From Bosea vestrisii (lineage in GTDB: Bacteria; Pseudomonadota; Alphaproteobacteria; Rhizobiales; Beijerinckiaceae), in contig NZ_CP126307.1 in NCBI RefSeq assembly GCF_030144325.1, positions 5,484,001 to 5,548,000 of the forward strand: a DNA stretch of 64,000 nt. Reading direction: 5' to 3'. Both the position numbers and the translations under genes were made by a program. The notes under the pieces are model-generated. The model was given only the letters and a program-made list of their open reading frames with translations, was not told the origin of the DNA and did no database searches. Shown here piece by piece: positions 1 to 8,339 of the stretch (the stretch's first letter is position 1; each line of letters starts with the position of its first letter).

Positions 1-345
1 CACCTCTCGCCCGGCGGCCGTTTCGTGGTCGAGCTCGGGGTGCCGGAGCTGCGCAAGCTGCCGCCCGGGCAGCAGGCGGTCGTCTGGCATTCGGAGGCGG
101 GCTATATCGGCCTCGACACCTACGACACGCTGCGCCAGCAACTGGTCTCCCACCATGTCAGGTTCGGCGAGGGCGGGCAGGCGGAAGTCTTCCGCTCACC
201 GCATCGCTACATCTGGCCGGCGGAGCTCGATCTGATGGCTCAGCTCGCCGGCTTCGAACTCGAGAGCCGGCATGCTGATTGGGACGGTGCGCCGTTCACG
301 GCGGAGTCGCGCTCGCACGTCTCCGTCTATCGTCTGGTCGGTTAG
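1..345 (+). CDS. class I SAM-dependent methyltransferase, C-terminal fragment
   Basis: An open frame runs in from the window edge and ends at the TAG at 343-345, so only about 114 C-terminal residues are visible. The start of the fragment (LSPGGRFVVELGVPEL) is the late beta-strand region that follows the SAM-binding core in class I methyltransferases. A later stretch (AELDLMAQLAGFELESRHADWDG) matches the usual C-terminal 'moves away from the substrate, AGFE' segment of small-molecule methyltransferases. The catalytic and SAM-binding motifs lie outside the window, so the substrate cannot be judged. It converges on hemB with one base between the stop codons. Confidence 0.75.
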   Translation, partial: HLSPGGRFVVELGVPELRKLPPGQQAVVWHSEAGYIGLDTYDTLRQQLVSHHVRFGEGGQAEVFRSPHRYIWPAELDLMAQLAGFELESRHADWDGAPFTAESRSHVSVYRLVG

Positions 346-346
346 C

Positions 347-1411
347 TCAGGCGACAGCCTTCAGCATCTTTGCCACCCGCGGCGCGAAATAGGTCAGCAC
401 GCCGTCGGCGCCAGCGCGCTTGAAGGCGAGCAGGCTCTCCAGCATCGCCTTGTCGCCGTCGAGCCAGCCGTTGTTGGCCGCCGCCATGATCATCGCGTAC
501 TCACCCGAGACCTGGTAGGCGAAGGTCGGCACCGCGAAGGTGTCCTTCACCCGGGCAATCACGTCGAGATAGGGCAGGCCGGGCTTGATCATTACCATGT
601 CGGCGCCTTCCTCGAGGTCGAGCGCGACCTCGGCGATCGCCTCGTCGGTGTTGGCCGGGTCCATCTGGTAAGTGCGCTTGTCGCCGATGAGCGTGGCGTT
701 GGTGCCGATCGCGTCGCGGAACGGGCCGTAATAGGCCGAGGCGTACTTGGCCGAATAGGCCATGATCTGCACGTCCTCATGGCCGTTGGCGTCGAGCGCG
801 GCCCGGATCGCGCCGACGCGCCCGTCCATCATGTCGGAGGGCGCGATCACGTCGGCGCCGGCATCGGCCAGCGCCAGCGCCTGGCGGACGAGGATGCCGA
901 CGCTGGGGTCGTTCAGGATCTTCTCGCCATCCATCACGCCGTCATGACCATGCGAGGTGTAAGGGTCGAGCGCCGCGTCGCAGATGATGCCGAGTTCCGG
1001 CACCGCCGCCTTGATCGCCCTGACCGCGCGGCACATCAGGTTGCGGCCATTGAGTGCCTCCGAGCCGGTCTCGTCGCGCAAGGCCGGGTCGACATAAGGG
1101 AAGGGCGCGATCGCGGGGATGCCGAGCCTGGCCGCGGCCTCGGCCTGGCGCACGGCCTCGTCGATGTTGAGGCGGTCGACGCCCGGCATCCAGGCGACCG
1201 GCGAAATCGGCTCGGCCGAATCGATCAGGAAGATCGGCCAGATCAAATCGTCGGTGGTGAGGCGATTCTCGCGCACCAGCCGGCGCGACCAGTCCGCCTT
1301 GCGGTTGCGGCGCATGCGGCGGGTGAGTCCGAGCGCGTCCGTCATGGCGGCCGCAGCCTCGGCCTGCCGCGCCTGCGGCGCGGGGAAGGGCCGCACAACC
1401 CGAGATGCCAT
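347..1411 (-). CDS. hemB: delta-aminolevulinic acid dehydratase (porphobilinogen synthase)
   Basis: Condenses two 5-aminolevulinate molecules to porphobilinogen in cytoplasmic tetrapyrrole synthesis. The two active-site lysines are visible in MAYSAKYAS (about residue 222) and MVMIKPGLP (about 276). The latter forms the Schiff base. Where zinc enzymes carry a cysteine cluster, this one reads DAALDPYTSHGHDG, the aspartate-rich version known from Mg-dependent alphaproteobacterial HemB. At 354 residues it is slightly longer than the usual 330. The start at 1411 is chosen because GGAGG sits six bases upstream; an alternative ATG lies at 1345. It is transcribed alone and diverges from the next gene. 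Confidence 0.96.
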   Translation of the reverse strand: MASRVVRPFPAPQARQAEAAAAMTDALGLTRRMRRNRKADWSRRLVRENRLTTDDLIWPIFLIDSAEPISPVAWMPGVDRLNIDEAVRQAEAAARLGIPAIAPFPYVDPALRDETGSEALNGRNLMCRAVRAIKAAVPELGIICDAALDPYTSHGHDGVMDGEKILNDPSVGILVRQALALADAGADVIAPSDMMDGRVGAIRAALDANGHEDVQIMAYSAKYASAYYGPFRDAIGTNATLIGDKRTYQMDPANTDEAIAEVALDLEEGADMVMIKPGLPYLDVIARVKDTFAVPTFAYQVSGEYAMIMAAANNGWLDGDKAMLESLLAFKRAGADGVLTYFAPRVAKMLKAVA

Positions 1412-1619
1412 AAACGCCTCCGCTTCGAACGCGATCTTGCTTGCCGGCGATGCTTTAGCACATCGGAACCATTCCAAAACAGTCGCGATGGTCGCATGCA
1501 GCCACGCGTATCGCGCGGGCACTTCGCTAAAGCGCACCGTGCGGCTGCGCGCCGGCCGGTGCGTTGACAGGCCTCCGGCCAACGCCCAAACACGGGGCCG
1601 GACCAGACGAAAGAGCACC

Positions 1620-2675
1620 ATGTCGGACGAGCCGGACATCATCTGCGAAACCCGCGGCAGCGCCGGCTTCGTCGTGCTCAACCGGCCGAAGGCGCTGAAC
1701 GCGCTCAATCTCGTCATGGTGCGCGAACTGGCCAAGGCACTCGACGCCTGGGAGCACGATCCCGCCGTCACGCGCATCGTCGTGACCGGCGCCGGCGAGA
1801 AGGCCTTCTGCGCCGGCGGTGACATCCGCAGCCTGCACGATCTCGGCAAGGCCGGCCAATATGACGAGATGCTCGCCTTCTGGCGCGAGGAGTACATCCT
1901 CAACGCCCGCATCCAGAGCTATCCCAAGCCCTATGTCGCTCTGGTCGATGGCATCGTCATGGGCGGCGGCGTCGGCCTCTCCCTGCACGGCAATTACCGC
2001 GTTGCCGGCGAGCGCTGGCTCTTCGCCATGCCGGAGGTCAGCATCGGCTTCTTCCCCGATGTCGGCGCAACCTATGCCCTGCCGCGCCTGCCCGATCATA
2101 GCGGCACCTACCTCGCCTTGACCGGTGACCGCGTCGGCCAGGCCGATGCGCTGGCGCTTGGGCTCGCGACGCATGCGGTGCCGTCAGCGCGCATGGCCGA
2201 GCTCGCCGAGGCGCTGACCGGTTCCGAGCCGGTCGACGTCACCATCGCCCGCTTCGCCGGGGATCCCGGACCGGGCAAGCTCGCGCCGGAGCGCGCGACG
2301 ATCGCGCATTGCTTCGGCGCGGCGACGCTGCTTGACGTTCTCGGCCGGCTGGGTGCCAAGGCCGCAGCCGGCGATGCCTTCGCCGCCAAGGCGCTCGCGA
2401 CGATCCGGGCGAAGTCGCCGACCAGCGTCGCCATCGCCTTCGAGCAGATGCGGCGTGGCGCCTCGCTGAACCTCGCAGAGGCGATGCAGCTCGAATTCCG
2501 CATCGTCTCGCGGATTTCCCGCGGCCATGATTTCTATGAGGGCGTCCGCGCCGTGGTGATCGACAAGGACCAGGCGCCGTCCTGGCGGCCGCAGACGCTG
2601 GAAGAGCTCGATCCGGCTGATGTGGCGGCTTATTTCGCCCCGCTCGGAGCGACCGAGCTGGTCGTGAGCGGCTGA
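1620..2675 (+). CDS. enoyl-CoA hydratase/isomerase family, likely 3-hydroxyisobutyryl-CoA hydrolase
   Basis: A 351-residue crotonase-fold protein. The N-terminal oxyanion-hole segment (AFCAGGDIRSLHDL) and second segment (GIVMGGGVGLSLHGNYRVA) are both present. The following MPEVSIGFFPDVGATYAL is the signature of the 3-hydroxyisobutyryl-CoA hydrolase branch, and the length beyond 340 with a C-terminal extension ending DPADVAAYFAPL also fits that branch rather than the 260-residue hydratases. The predicted role is thioester hydrolysis in valine catabolism in the cytoplasm. ATG at 1620 follows a weak GA-rich stretch; no better start is seen. The next gene begins one base after its stop, suggesting cotranscription. 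Confidence 0.85.
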   Translation: MSDEPDIICETRGSAGFVVLNRPKALNALNLVMVRELAKALDAWEHDPAVTRIVVTGAGEKAFCAGGDIRSLHDLGKAGQYDEMLAFWREEYILNARIQSYPKPYVALVDGIVMGGGVGLSLHGNYRVAGERWLFAMPEVSIGFFPDVGATYALPRLPDHSGTYLALTGDRVGQADALALGLATHAVPSARMAELAEALTGSEPVDVTIARFAGDPGPGKLAPERATIAHCFGAATLLDVLGRLGAKAAAGDAFAAKALATIRAKSPTSVAIAFEQMRRGASLNLAEAMQLEFRIVSRISRGHDFYEGVRAVVIDKDQAPSWRPQTLEELDPADVAAYFAPLGATELVVSG

Positions 2676-2676
2676 G

Positions 2677-3114
2677 ATGGCGGTCCTGCGTGACGGCGAG
2701 GTTCTGCGTGGCCCGCGCCCGGCCGGCGAGGCCAGGCGCGGTATGCGCTGGCGGCTCCTCCTGGTCTGGCTGCTGCGCCTGCTCTCGGTGGTGTGGATCG
2801 GCAAGGGCTTGTTCCACTGGGCGATCATCCTGGGTCTCGGACTGGACAGTGGCCCGGCCTTCGAGACGCGACCTCTGACCTTCCAGGCGATCACCGTCTA
2901 TTTCGCGGTCTTCGATCTCGTCGCCGGCGTCGGCCTCTGGCTGACAGCGACCTGGGGCGGCGTGCTCTGGCTGCTCGCCGCCGTCAGCCAGCTTCTGCTC
3001 GGCTTCTTCTTCCCGCGCTGGCTGACGCTTTCGCCCGCTTTGATCGGCACCTATGTCGGGCTGATGCTGGCCTATTTCCTGGCGACCTGGGCGGCTGAGA
3101 ACCAGGAAACCTGA
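2677..3114 (+). CDS. small four-helix membrane protein (DUF6163-like)
   Basis: 145 residues with a basic N-terminus (to about residue 25) followed by about four hydrophobic segments (roughly 25-47, 65-85, 88-108 and 115-138), so an inner-membrane protein. It resembles the short DUF6163-type membrane proteins of Hyphomicrobiales, an assignment from recall of the pattern only. It starts one base after the stop of the CoA hydrolase gene and is probably translationally coupled to it. A second possible start is the ATG at 2743 (MRWRLLL), which would remove the unstructured leader. No function can be inferred. Confidence 0.72.
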   Translation: MAVLRDGEVLRGPRPAGEARRGMRWRLLLVWLLRLLSVVWIGKGLFHWAIILGLGLDSGPAFETRPLTFQAITVYFAVFDLVAGVGLWLTATWGGVLWLLAAVSQLLLGFFFPRWLTLSPALIGTYVGLMLAYFLATWAAENQET

Positions 3115-3190
3115 ACCGGCGTATCTGCCGCGAATACCTCGGGCTGCGGTAAGAATCGCTTTAGCTTAAGAGACTTCCGGTTCATTTTGG

Positions 3191-3210
3191 ATTCACCCAA
3201 ATGGGTAAAT
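3191..3210. promoter_or_regulatory. operator-like dyad upstream of ldtR
   Basis: A 20-bp imperfect palindrome with arms ACCCA and TGGGT around two bases, extended by ATT and AAT; eight of ten positions pair. It lies 111 bp upstream of the chosen ldtR start in an AT-richer stretch. MarR-family regulators commonly bind such dyads, so autoregulation by LdtR is a reasonable inference. The binding itself is not shown by the sequence. Confidence 0.4.
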
Positions 3211-3320
3211 CCCTGATTCATCCTGATATTTAAACTCGTTTTCATCCGCCCTGCCTATGGTGTCTCTCAGAAGCGGACCGGGAGACAATCCTGGCCGACA
3301 TGCAACAGGCGGGATATACC

Positions 3321-3833
3321 ATGAAGAGCAATGTAAAGACTGTGGAGCCGGCCGCGGCTGAAGAGGTTCAGCTCAAGGTGAAGCCGCTTTACCTTGAGTC
3401 CCTCACCTTGGTCGAGCGGCTGCATCGCCGGCTGCTGGACGTGATCAAGGACGAGTTCGAGCGCCGCAATCGCGATGACGTCAACAGCGTGCAGGCGCTG
3501 CTCCTCTACAATATCGGCGACGCCGAGCTCTCCGCCAGCGAGCTGCGCACCCGCGGCTACTATCTCGGCTCGAACGTCTCCTACAACGTCAAGAAGCTGG
3601 TCGAGCTCGGCTTCCTGCACCATGCCCGCTCGCGGATCGACCGTCGCTCGGTGCGCATCAGCCTGACCGAAAAGGGCGGCGAGGTGCACAACATCGTCAA
3701 GGGCGTCTACGACAAGCATGTTCGCACGGTCGAGCAGATCGGCGGCATCGCGGCCGACGACTTCGAGCGCATGAACAACGCCCTGCTGCGCCTCGAGCGC
3801 TTCTGGACCGACCAGATCCGCTACAAGCTCTGA
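3321..3833 (+). CDS. ldtR: MarR/winged-helix transcriptional regulator LdtR
   Basis: A 170-residue winged-helix regulator of the MarR superfamily. The helix-turn-helix and wing are visible in SASELRTRGYYLGSNVSYNVKK followed by GFLHHARSRIDRRSVRISLT, the wing carrying the basic DRRS motif of MarR proteins. The leading segment VKPLYLESLTLVERLHRRLLDVIKDEFER is the dimerisation helix. The gene lies directly upstream of an L,D-transpeptidase on the same strand, the arrangement known for ldtR-ldtP in Rhizobiales and Liberibacter, where LdtR activates the transpeptidase and stress genes. The start at 3321 is preferred over the in-frame ATG at 3300 because AGGCGGGA stands about ten bases before it. 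Confidence 0.87.
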   Translation: MKSNVKTVEPAAAEEVQLKVKPLYLESLTLVERLHRRLLDVIKDEFERRNRDDVNSVQALLLYNIGDAELSASELRTRGYYLGSNVSYNVKKLVELGFLHHARSRIDRRSVRISLTEKGGEVHNIVKGVYDKHVRTVEQIGGIAADDFERMNNALLRLERFWTDQIRYKL

Positions 3834-4098
3834 GGGGCGGGGGCGCTCGTCCCGCTTCGAATAGGTTTTCCCGCAGCGCGCTTCGGCCTCCCGCCGGAGC
3901 GCGTGCGCCTGTTTCTTTCCGGCCACACGATCAAACCCACGTGAGCAAAGCGCATCGCCGCCCTAAAAATGCCGCGCTCATCATAGGGTGTTAACTCTGG
4001 TAAGGGATCGTCCCCAGCGACCGGCGTGGCAGATGCCAGGCCGAAGGGGCGGGTCGCGTCCCGCTCCGATGATATGCGAAGTCCAAGGGGTACGATCG

Positions 4099-5340
4099 AT
4101 GCCGAAACTCAGCCTGACACGTCGCGAGACGGTCCTGGCCCTGTTGTCGAGCGCTGCCGTCGGCGTCAGCCTGCCGGCTTTCGCCCAGCAGGCCGAATGG
4201 CGCCAGAGCTATGATGCCGGCGCGCGCAATGCAGTCGCGCGTTCCTCGACGCCGATGCTGTCGCCGGCCGCGCTGGCCGCGACCGAGCAGGCCGTCGAAG
4301 CCTATCGGGCGCTTGCCGCTCGTGGTGGCTGGCAGCCTCTCCAGGTCAGCGACAAGCTCGCCGTCGGCTCGCGCGGCGCCAGCGTCGTCGCGCTGCGCCA
4401 GCGGCTCATCATCACCGGCGATCTCGATGCCTCCGCCGGCGACAGCAACATCTATGATTCCTATGTCGAGGGTGGCGTGCGCCGCTTCCAGTCGCGCATG
4501 GGCCTGTCGACCACCGGCAGCATCAACCGCGCGACGCTGACCGCACTCAACGTGCCGGTCGACCGGCGCATCCGCCAGCTCGAGACCAATATCGTGCGCC
4601 TGCGCACCTGGTCGGGCAATCTCGGCAACCGCTATGTCGTCGCCAATATCCCGGCGGCGGCGGTCGAGACGGTCGAGAACGGCCATGTCGCGACCCGCCA
4701 CGCCGCCGGCGTCGGCAAGATCGATCGCCAGTCGCCGCTGCTGCAGACCAAGATCCCCGAGATCAATTTCAACCCGACCTGGACGGTTCCCGCTTCGATC
4801 ATCCGCAAGGATCTGATCCCGAAGATGCAGAAGGAGCCGAGCTACCTGACCGAGAACAAGATCCGCATCATCGGACCGAGCGGCGAGATTCCGCCGGAGC
4901 GGGTCAACTGGCGCTCGGATGAGGCGACCCGCTACACCTTCCGCCAGGATCCGGGCGGCGAGTTCAACTCGCTCGGCTTCGTGCGCATCAACATTCCGAG
5001 CCCGCACGGCGTCTACATGCACGACACGCCGTCGAAGGGCATCTTCGGCGACGATTTCCGCTTCGTCTCCTCCGGCTGCATCCGCGTCCAGAACGTGCGC
5101 GACTACATCGCCTTCCTGCTCAAGGAGACGCCTGGCTGGGATCGCGCCAAGATCGACGAGACGATCGCCTCGGGCGAGCGCGTCAATGCCCGCATCGCCA
5201 ATCCGGTGCCGTGCTACTGGGTCTATGTCACTGCCTGGGCGACGCCCGATGGCGGCGTGCAGTTCCGTGACGACATCTACAACAAGGACGGCCTCGGCCC
5301 GGTCCCGGTCGCGGCCCTGCAGGGCGATCAGGACATCTGA
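4099..5340 (+). CDS. ldtP: L,D-transpeptidase with peptidoglycan-binding domain (LdtP-type)
   Basis: A 413-residue exported murein L,D-transpeptidase that forms 3-3 cross-links or anchors proteins to peptidoglycan. The N-terminus LTRRETVLALLSS...AFAQ is a signal peptide with a twin-arginine-like RRETVL. Residues of about 90-150 form a peptidoglycan-binding repeat (LRQRLIITGDL...FQSRMGLSTTGSINRATLTALN). The YkuD catalytic domain ends with the histidine segment SPHGVYMHDTPSK and SSGCIRVQN, whose cysteine is residue 327. ATG 4099 follows AAGGGG. The 265 bp between ldtR and this gene leave room for its own promoter, and a strong terminator follows. Confidence 0.9.
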   Translation: MPKLSLTRRETVLALLSSAAVGVSLPAFAQQAEWRQSYDAGARNAVARSSTPMLSPAALAATEQAVEAYRALAARGGWQPLQVSDKLAVGSRGASVVALRQRLIITGDLDASAGDSNIYDSYVEGGVRRFQSRMGLSTTGSINRATLTALNVPVDRRIRQLETNIVRLRTWSGNLGNRYVVANIPAAAVETVENGHVATRHAAGVGKIDRQSPLLQTKIPEINFNPTWTVPASIIRKDLIPKMQKEPSYLTENKIRIIGPSGEIPPERVNWRSDEATRYTFRQDPGGEFNSLGFVRINIPSPHGVYMHDTPSKGIFGDDFRFVSSGCIRVQNVRDYIAFLLKETPGWDRAKIDETIASGERVNARIANPVPCYWVYVTAWATPDGGVQFRDDIYNKDGLGPVPVAALQGDQDI

Positions 5341-5365
5341 GTCCTTCGATCCGAGATCGATCATG

Positions 5366-5395
5366 CGACCCGCTGGAGACAGCGGGTCGTTTCAT
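5366..5395 (+). terminator. intrinsic terminator after the L,D-transpeptidase gene
   Basis: A perfect 10-bp stem (5366-5375 with 5380-5389) with a GAGA loop, followed by TTTCATTT. It starts 26 bp after the ldtP stop codon. Confidence 0.85.
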
Positions 5396-5467
5396 TTCAG
5401 GGACCCGGTTCAGTTCGGATGCCCCCCGCGAGCGGCCAGGAAAACAAAGGCCGCGCCGAGCGGTCGA

Positions 5468-5551
5468 TCAGGCCAGGTTGTCGGCGATCAGGAAGCCGAG
5501 CAGCGAGATGCACGCCATCACGATCGAGATTTCCAGAAGACTGAAACCCAT
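5468..5551 (-). CDS. 27-residue hydrophobic peptide with a prepilin-like N-terminus
   Basis: A short frame starts with ATG at 5551 and stops with TGA at 5468-5470. A near-perfect Shine-Dalgarno (GGAGGTGGCA directly before the ATG) makes translation credible. The peptide begins MGFSLLEISIVMACIS and continues as one membrane helix ending IADNLA. G-F-S-L-L-E is the class III signal/N-methylation motif of type IV pilins and pseudopilins, but no globular domain follows. It lies 83 bp downstream of the nhaA stop on the same strand. It could be a single-pass micropeptide that only resembles a pilin, a remnant of a pseudopilin gene, or a chance frame. Confidence 0.5.
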   Translation of the reverse strand: MGFSLLEISIVMACISLLGFLIADNLA

Positions 5552-5633
5552 TGCCACCTCCACCGCTGCGGAGGCAACGTCGAGGCGCCGCCTTGGTTCC
5601 GCCGCAGCTGCGACGATTTTGTGGTGACGCCCC

Positions 5634-6950
5634 TCAGTGCGCCCGCTTGCGCGGCACGGCCGCCAGCGCGGGCTCATCTTCCGCCATCGCCAGGTGCCGC
5701 CCGGCGAAATGGAGCACGACGTAGCCGATCACCGCCGACAGCGCCGAGCCGGCGAGCACGCCGATCTTGGTCGCGTCGTTGAGCGAGGCATTGTTGGCGA
5801 AGGCCAGCGCCCCGATGAACAGGCTCATGGTGAAGCCGATGCCGCAGAGCAGCGAGACGCCATAGACCTGCGCCCAGCTCGCCTTGGCCGGCATGGTACC
5901 GAGGCCCAGCTTGACCGCGAGCCAGGCGAAGCCGAAGACGCCGATCTGCTTGCCGATGAAGAGCCCGAGCACGATGCCGAGCGGCACCGGCGTCAAGAGC
6001 AGCGATGGCGACATGCCGGCGATCGAGACGCCGGCATTGGCGAAACCGAAGACCGGCACGATGAAATAGGACGACCAGGGATGGAGCTTGTGCTCGAGCG
6101 TGTGCAGCGGCGAGTGCTCGGGCTCGTCGCTTTCCTTGCCATGGCCGCCGAGCGGGATGGTCAGCGCCAGCGCGACGCCGGCGAGCGTGGCGTGGATCCC
6201 GGATTTCAGCACGAAGAACCAGAGCAGGGCGCCGATGGCGAGATAGAGCGGCAGCAAGCGGACGCCGCGCAGGTTGAGCGCGATCAGGACGGCGAGGCAG
6301 GCGGCGGCGCCGGCCAGCATCGGCGGCGAGAGATTGCCGGAATAGAACAGGGCGATGATCAGGATCGCGCCGAGATCGTCGAGGATGGCGAGCGCGGTCA
6401 GAAATATCTTGAGCGAGACCGGCACGCGCGAGCCGAGGATGGCGAGCACGCCGAGCGCAAAGGCGATATCGGTTGCAGCGGGGATCGCCCAGCCGCGCAG
6501 CGCCTGCGCATCGCCCCAGGCGAGCGAGGCATAGATCAGGGCGGGCGCGATCATGCCGCCGAGCGCGGCCAGCGCCGGCAGGGCCCGGCGGCTCCAGGTC
6601 GCGAGCTGACCCTCGATGAACTCGCGCTTGATCTCGAGCCCGACGAGCAGGAAGAACAGCGCCATCAGCGCATCGTTGATCCAGTGCAGGATCGAGAGGC
6701 CCGCGACCTTCGCTTCGAGGATTGTGAAATAGACGACGCCCAGCGGCGAATTGGCGATGATCAGCGCCAAGGCCGCGGAACAGACGAGCAGGACGCCGGC
6801 CGCAGCCCCGCTCTCCATGAAGGCGTGCAGGGGCGAGCGGCGCTTGGGCGGCCATTCCGGCGCTTCGGCTTCGATCTGCTGCGCATCCTGGGTCACGCCG
6901 GCATCCCCCGTCTTCTTGTAGCCTGGGATATCGCAGGTGCGCTGCGACAT
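5634..6950 (-). CDS. nhaA: Na+/H+ antiporter NhaA
   Basis: A 438-residue inner-membrane antiporter exchanging external protons for internal Na+ (or Li+) in pH and salt homeostasis. The NhaA signature is complete: LFFLLVGLEIKREF near the N-terminus, AATDIAFALGVLAILGSRVP, and TALAILDDLGAILIIALFY, which holds the adjacent aspartates that bind the ion. The C-terminal part has GFANAGVSI and CGIGFTMSLFIG. Eleven to twelve helices fit the family. The first 45 residues are a soluble extension; an internal ATG (MESGAAAG) would give the standard length. It is probably monocistronic, or cotranscribed with the tiny downstream peptide. Confidence 0.95.
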   Translation of the reverse strand: MSQRTCDIPGYKKTGDAGVTQDAQQIEAEAPEWPPKRRSPLHAFMESGAAAGVLLVCSAALALIIANSPLGVVYFTILEAKVAGLSILHWINDALMALFFLLVGLEIKREFIEGQLATWSRRALPALAALGGMIAPALIYASLAWGDAQALRGWAIPAATDIAFALGVLAILGSRVPVSLKIFLTALAILDDLGAILIIALFYSGNLSPPMLAGAAACLAVLIALNLRGVRLLPLYLAIGALLWFFVLKSGIHATLAGVALALTIPLGGHGKESDEPEHSPLHTLEHKLHPWSSYFIVPVFGFANAGVSIAGMSPSLLLTPVPLGIVLGLFIGKQIGVFGFAWLAVKLGLGTMPAKASWAQVYGVSLLCGIGFTMSLFIGALAFANNASLNDATKIGVLAGSALSAVIGYVVLHFAGRHLAMAEDEPALAAVPRKRAH

Positions 6951-7062
6951 CCCGATGTCGATTCCATTGCAGCCGACGGTTGTGCCATGCGGCTGCGAGT
7001 CGGCTCACTCGATCTGTGAAATAGAGCAGAGCGGGCGCGATGCCGCATTCCATATCGCCGCA

Positions 7063-8271
7063 CTATTGCCTGCGCAGCCGGCCGGCGCCACCCGCCAGCA
7101 CTGCTGTTGCAGTCATCGCGGCGAGCAGCACGGCCGTGCCGCCGAAGAGGGCAGGATATCCATAGCCTGCGATCAGAGGCGTGCTGAGCAGCGGCGAGCA
7201 GAACTGGCCGATGAAGATCGAAGCGGTGAGGATGCCGCCGGCAAGCCCGCGCTTCTGCATTGGTGCAAGGTTCAGGGCGAGGGCGATGAAGCTCGGCGAG
7301 ACCAGGGCGTAGCCTGCGCCGATGGCCGCGACGGCGGCGAAGATCGCCGGGGTCGCCGCGGCGGTGACCAGCAGCAGGAAACCCACGGCCATGGCGCCAT
7401 AGCCCAGCGCGAAGATGCCGGCATAGCCGACGGCGCGCTGGATGCGCGGATAGAGCAGCGCGAAGCCGCCACCCGACAGCATCAGCACGCCGAGCGCCGT
7501 GCCGGTCATGATCGCGCTGTCATAGCCCTGCGCATCCAGGAAGAAGGACAGCTGCGTCGGCATGATGAAGAAGATCATGTTGGTGACGGCCTGCAGCAGC
7601 ACCAGCGAGGCGAAGAGGAGCCGCCAGGGGGAGCGATCGCCGCCGGCGTCTGCCAAGGCGGCACCAGCGGCGCGCGACAGGCGCGGCGGATCGACGATCA
7701 CCAGCCACATCAGCGGCAGGAAGGCCGCCGCAAGGCCGTAGATGGCGAAGGGCAGGCGCGGCGAGATCGCCGCGGCCCAGCCGGCGGTGAGGATGAAGAC
7801 GAGGCCGCCGAGATTGCGGGCTGAGATCTGCAGGCCGGTCAGGGCGTTGCGGTCATCGCCGCTGAAGTAGTCGCCGATCAGCGCCGTCTGCGCCGTCATG
7901 ATCAGAGCGACGGCGACGCCGAGCACGAGGCGGCTCAAGAAGATCGCCGGTAGATTCGGCAGGAGTAGCCCGGCACAGCCCGAAATCACGAAGAGGACCA
8001 CGCCGACGAGCAGCAGCTTGCGGCGTCCGATCCGGTCGGCCGCGAGTCCCGCGAGCGGGGCGCAGATCGCAACCGCGAGCGAGGGTGCAGGCACCAAGAG
8101 CCGCGTCAGCAGCGCGGCGTTGGGATCGTCCGCGAACACGCGTTCGAGCCCCGGCAGCGCCGGGGCGATCGTCGCGTTCGCCATCGTCGTGAGCGATGCC
8201 GCCATCAAAAGGGCGATTGCGCGCCGGTCCTGCCAGATCGGAATTTGCTTTGTAGCGAGAATGGCTTCCAT
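7063..8271 (-). CDS. MFS transporter, drug/multidrug exporter type
   Basis: A 402-residue major facilitator with about twelve hydrophobic segments. The motif-A loop between helices 2 and 3 reads GLAADRIGRRKLLLVG, and helix 4 carries LSRLVLGVAVALIMTAQTALIGDYF, the arrangement of DHA1-type exporters. The start at 8271 is set by AGAGGA six to seven bases upstream. The gene diverges from a MerR-type regulator, and its predicted promoter has the 19-bp spacer of MerR-controlled promoters. Induction by an electrophile, metal or drug sensed by that regulator is therefore likely, but the substrate is unknown. Confidence 0.88.
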   Translation of the reverse strand: MEAILATKQIPIWQDRRAIALLMAASLTTMANATIAPALPGLERVFADDPNAALLTRLLVPAPSLAVAICAPLAGLAADRIGRRKLLLVGVVLFVISGCAGLLLPNLPAIFLSRLVLGVAVALIMTAQTALIGDYFSGDDRNALTGLQISARNLGGLVFILTAGWAAAISPRLPFAIYGLAAAFLPLMWLVIVDPPRLSRAAGAALADAGGDRSPWRLLFASLVLLQAVTNMIFFIMPTQLSFFLDAQGYDSAIMTGTALGVLMLSGGGFALLYPRIQRAVGYAGIFALGYGAMAVGFLLLVTAAATPAIFAAVAAIGAGYALVSPSFIALALNLAPMQKRGLAGGILTASIFIGQFCSPLLSTPLIAGYGYPALFGGTAVLLAAMTATAVLAGGAGRLRRQ

Positions 8272-8306
8272 GATGTTCCTCTTGCCGAAATGAATAAGTT
8301 CGGCAG

Positions 8307-8337
8307 AGTGTACGAATTCAAGCCGACTTGAGGTCAA
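8307..8337 (-). promoter_or_regulatory. MerR-type promoter with 19-bp spacer for the MFS gene
   Basis: On the minus strand, TTGACC (8337-8332) and TACACT (8312-8307) are separated by exactly 19 bp, instead of the standard 17. Inside the spacer lies the dyad TCAAG-N4-CTTGA (8318-8331). Over-long spacers with an internal dyad are the hallmark of promoters that MerR-family activators twist into an active shape. The -10 ends 36 bp before the MFS start codon, and the -35 abuts the regulator's own start codon at 8340, so binding could also repress the regulator. Confidence 0.75.
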
Positions 8338-8339
8338 GC

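Noticed and set aside
3991..5364. A 457-codon minus-strand frame antisense to the L,D-transpeptidase gene
   Set aside because: The plus strand has a clear signal peptide, catalytic cysteine and terminator, while the minus frame has no recognisable features.
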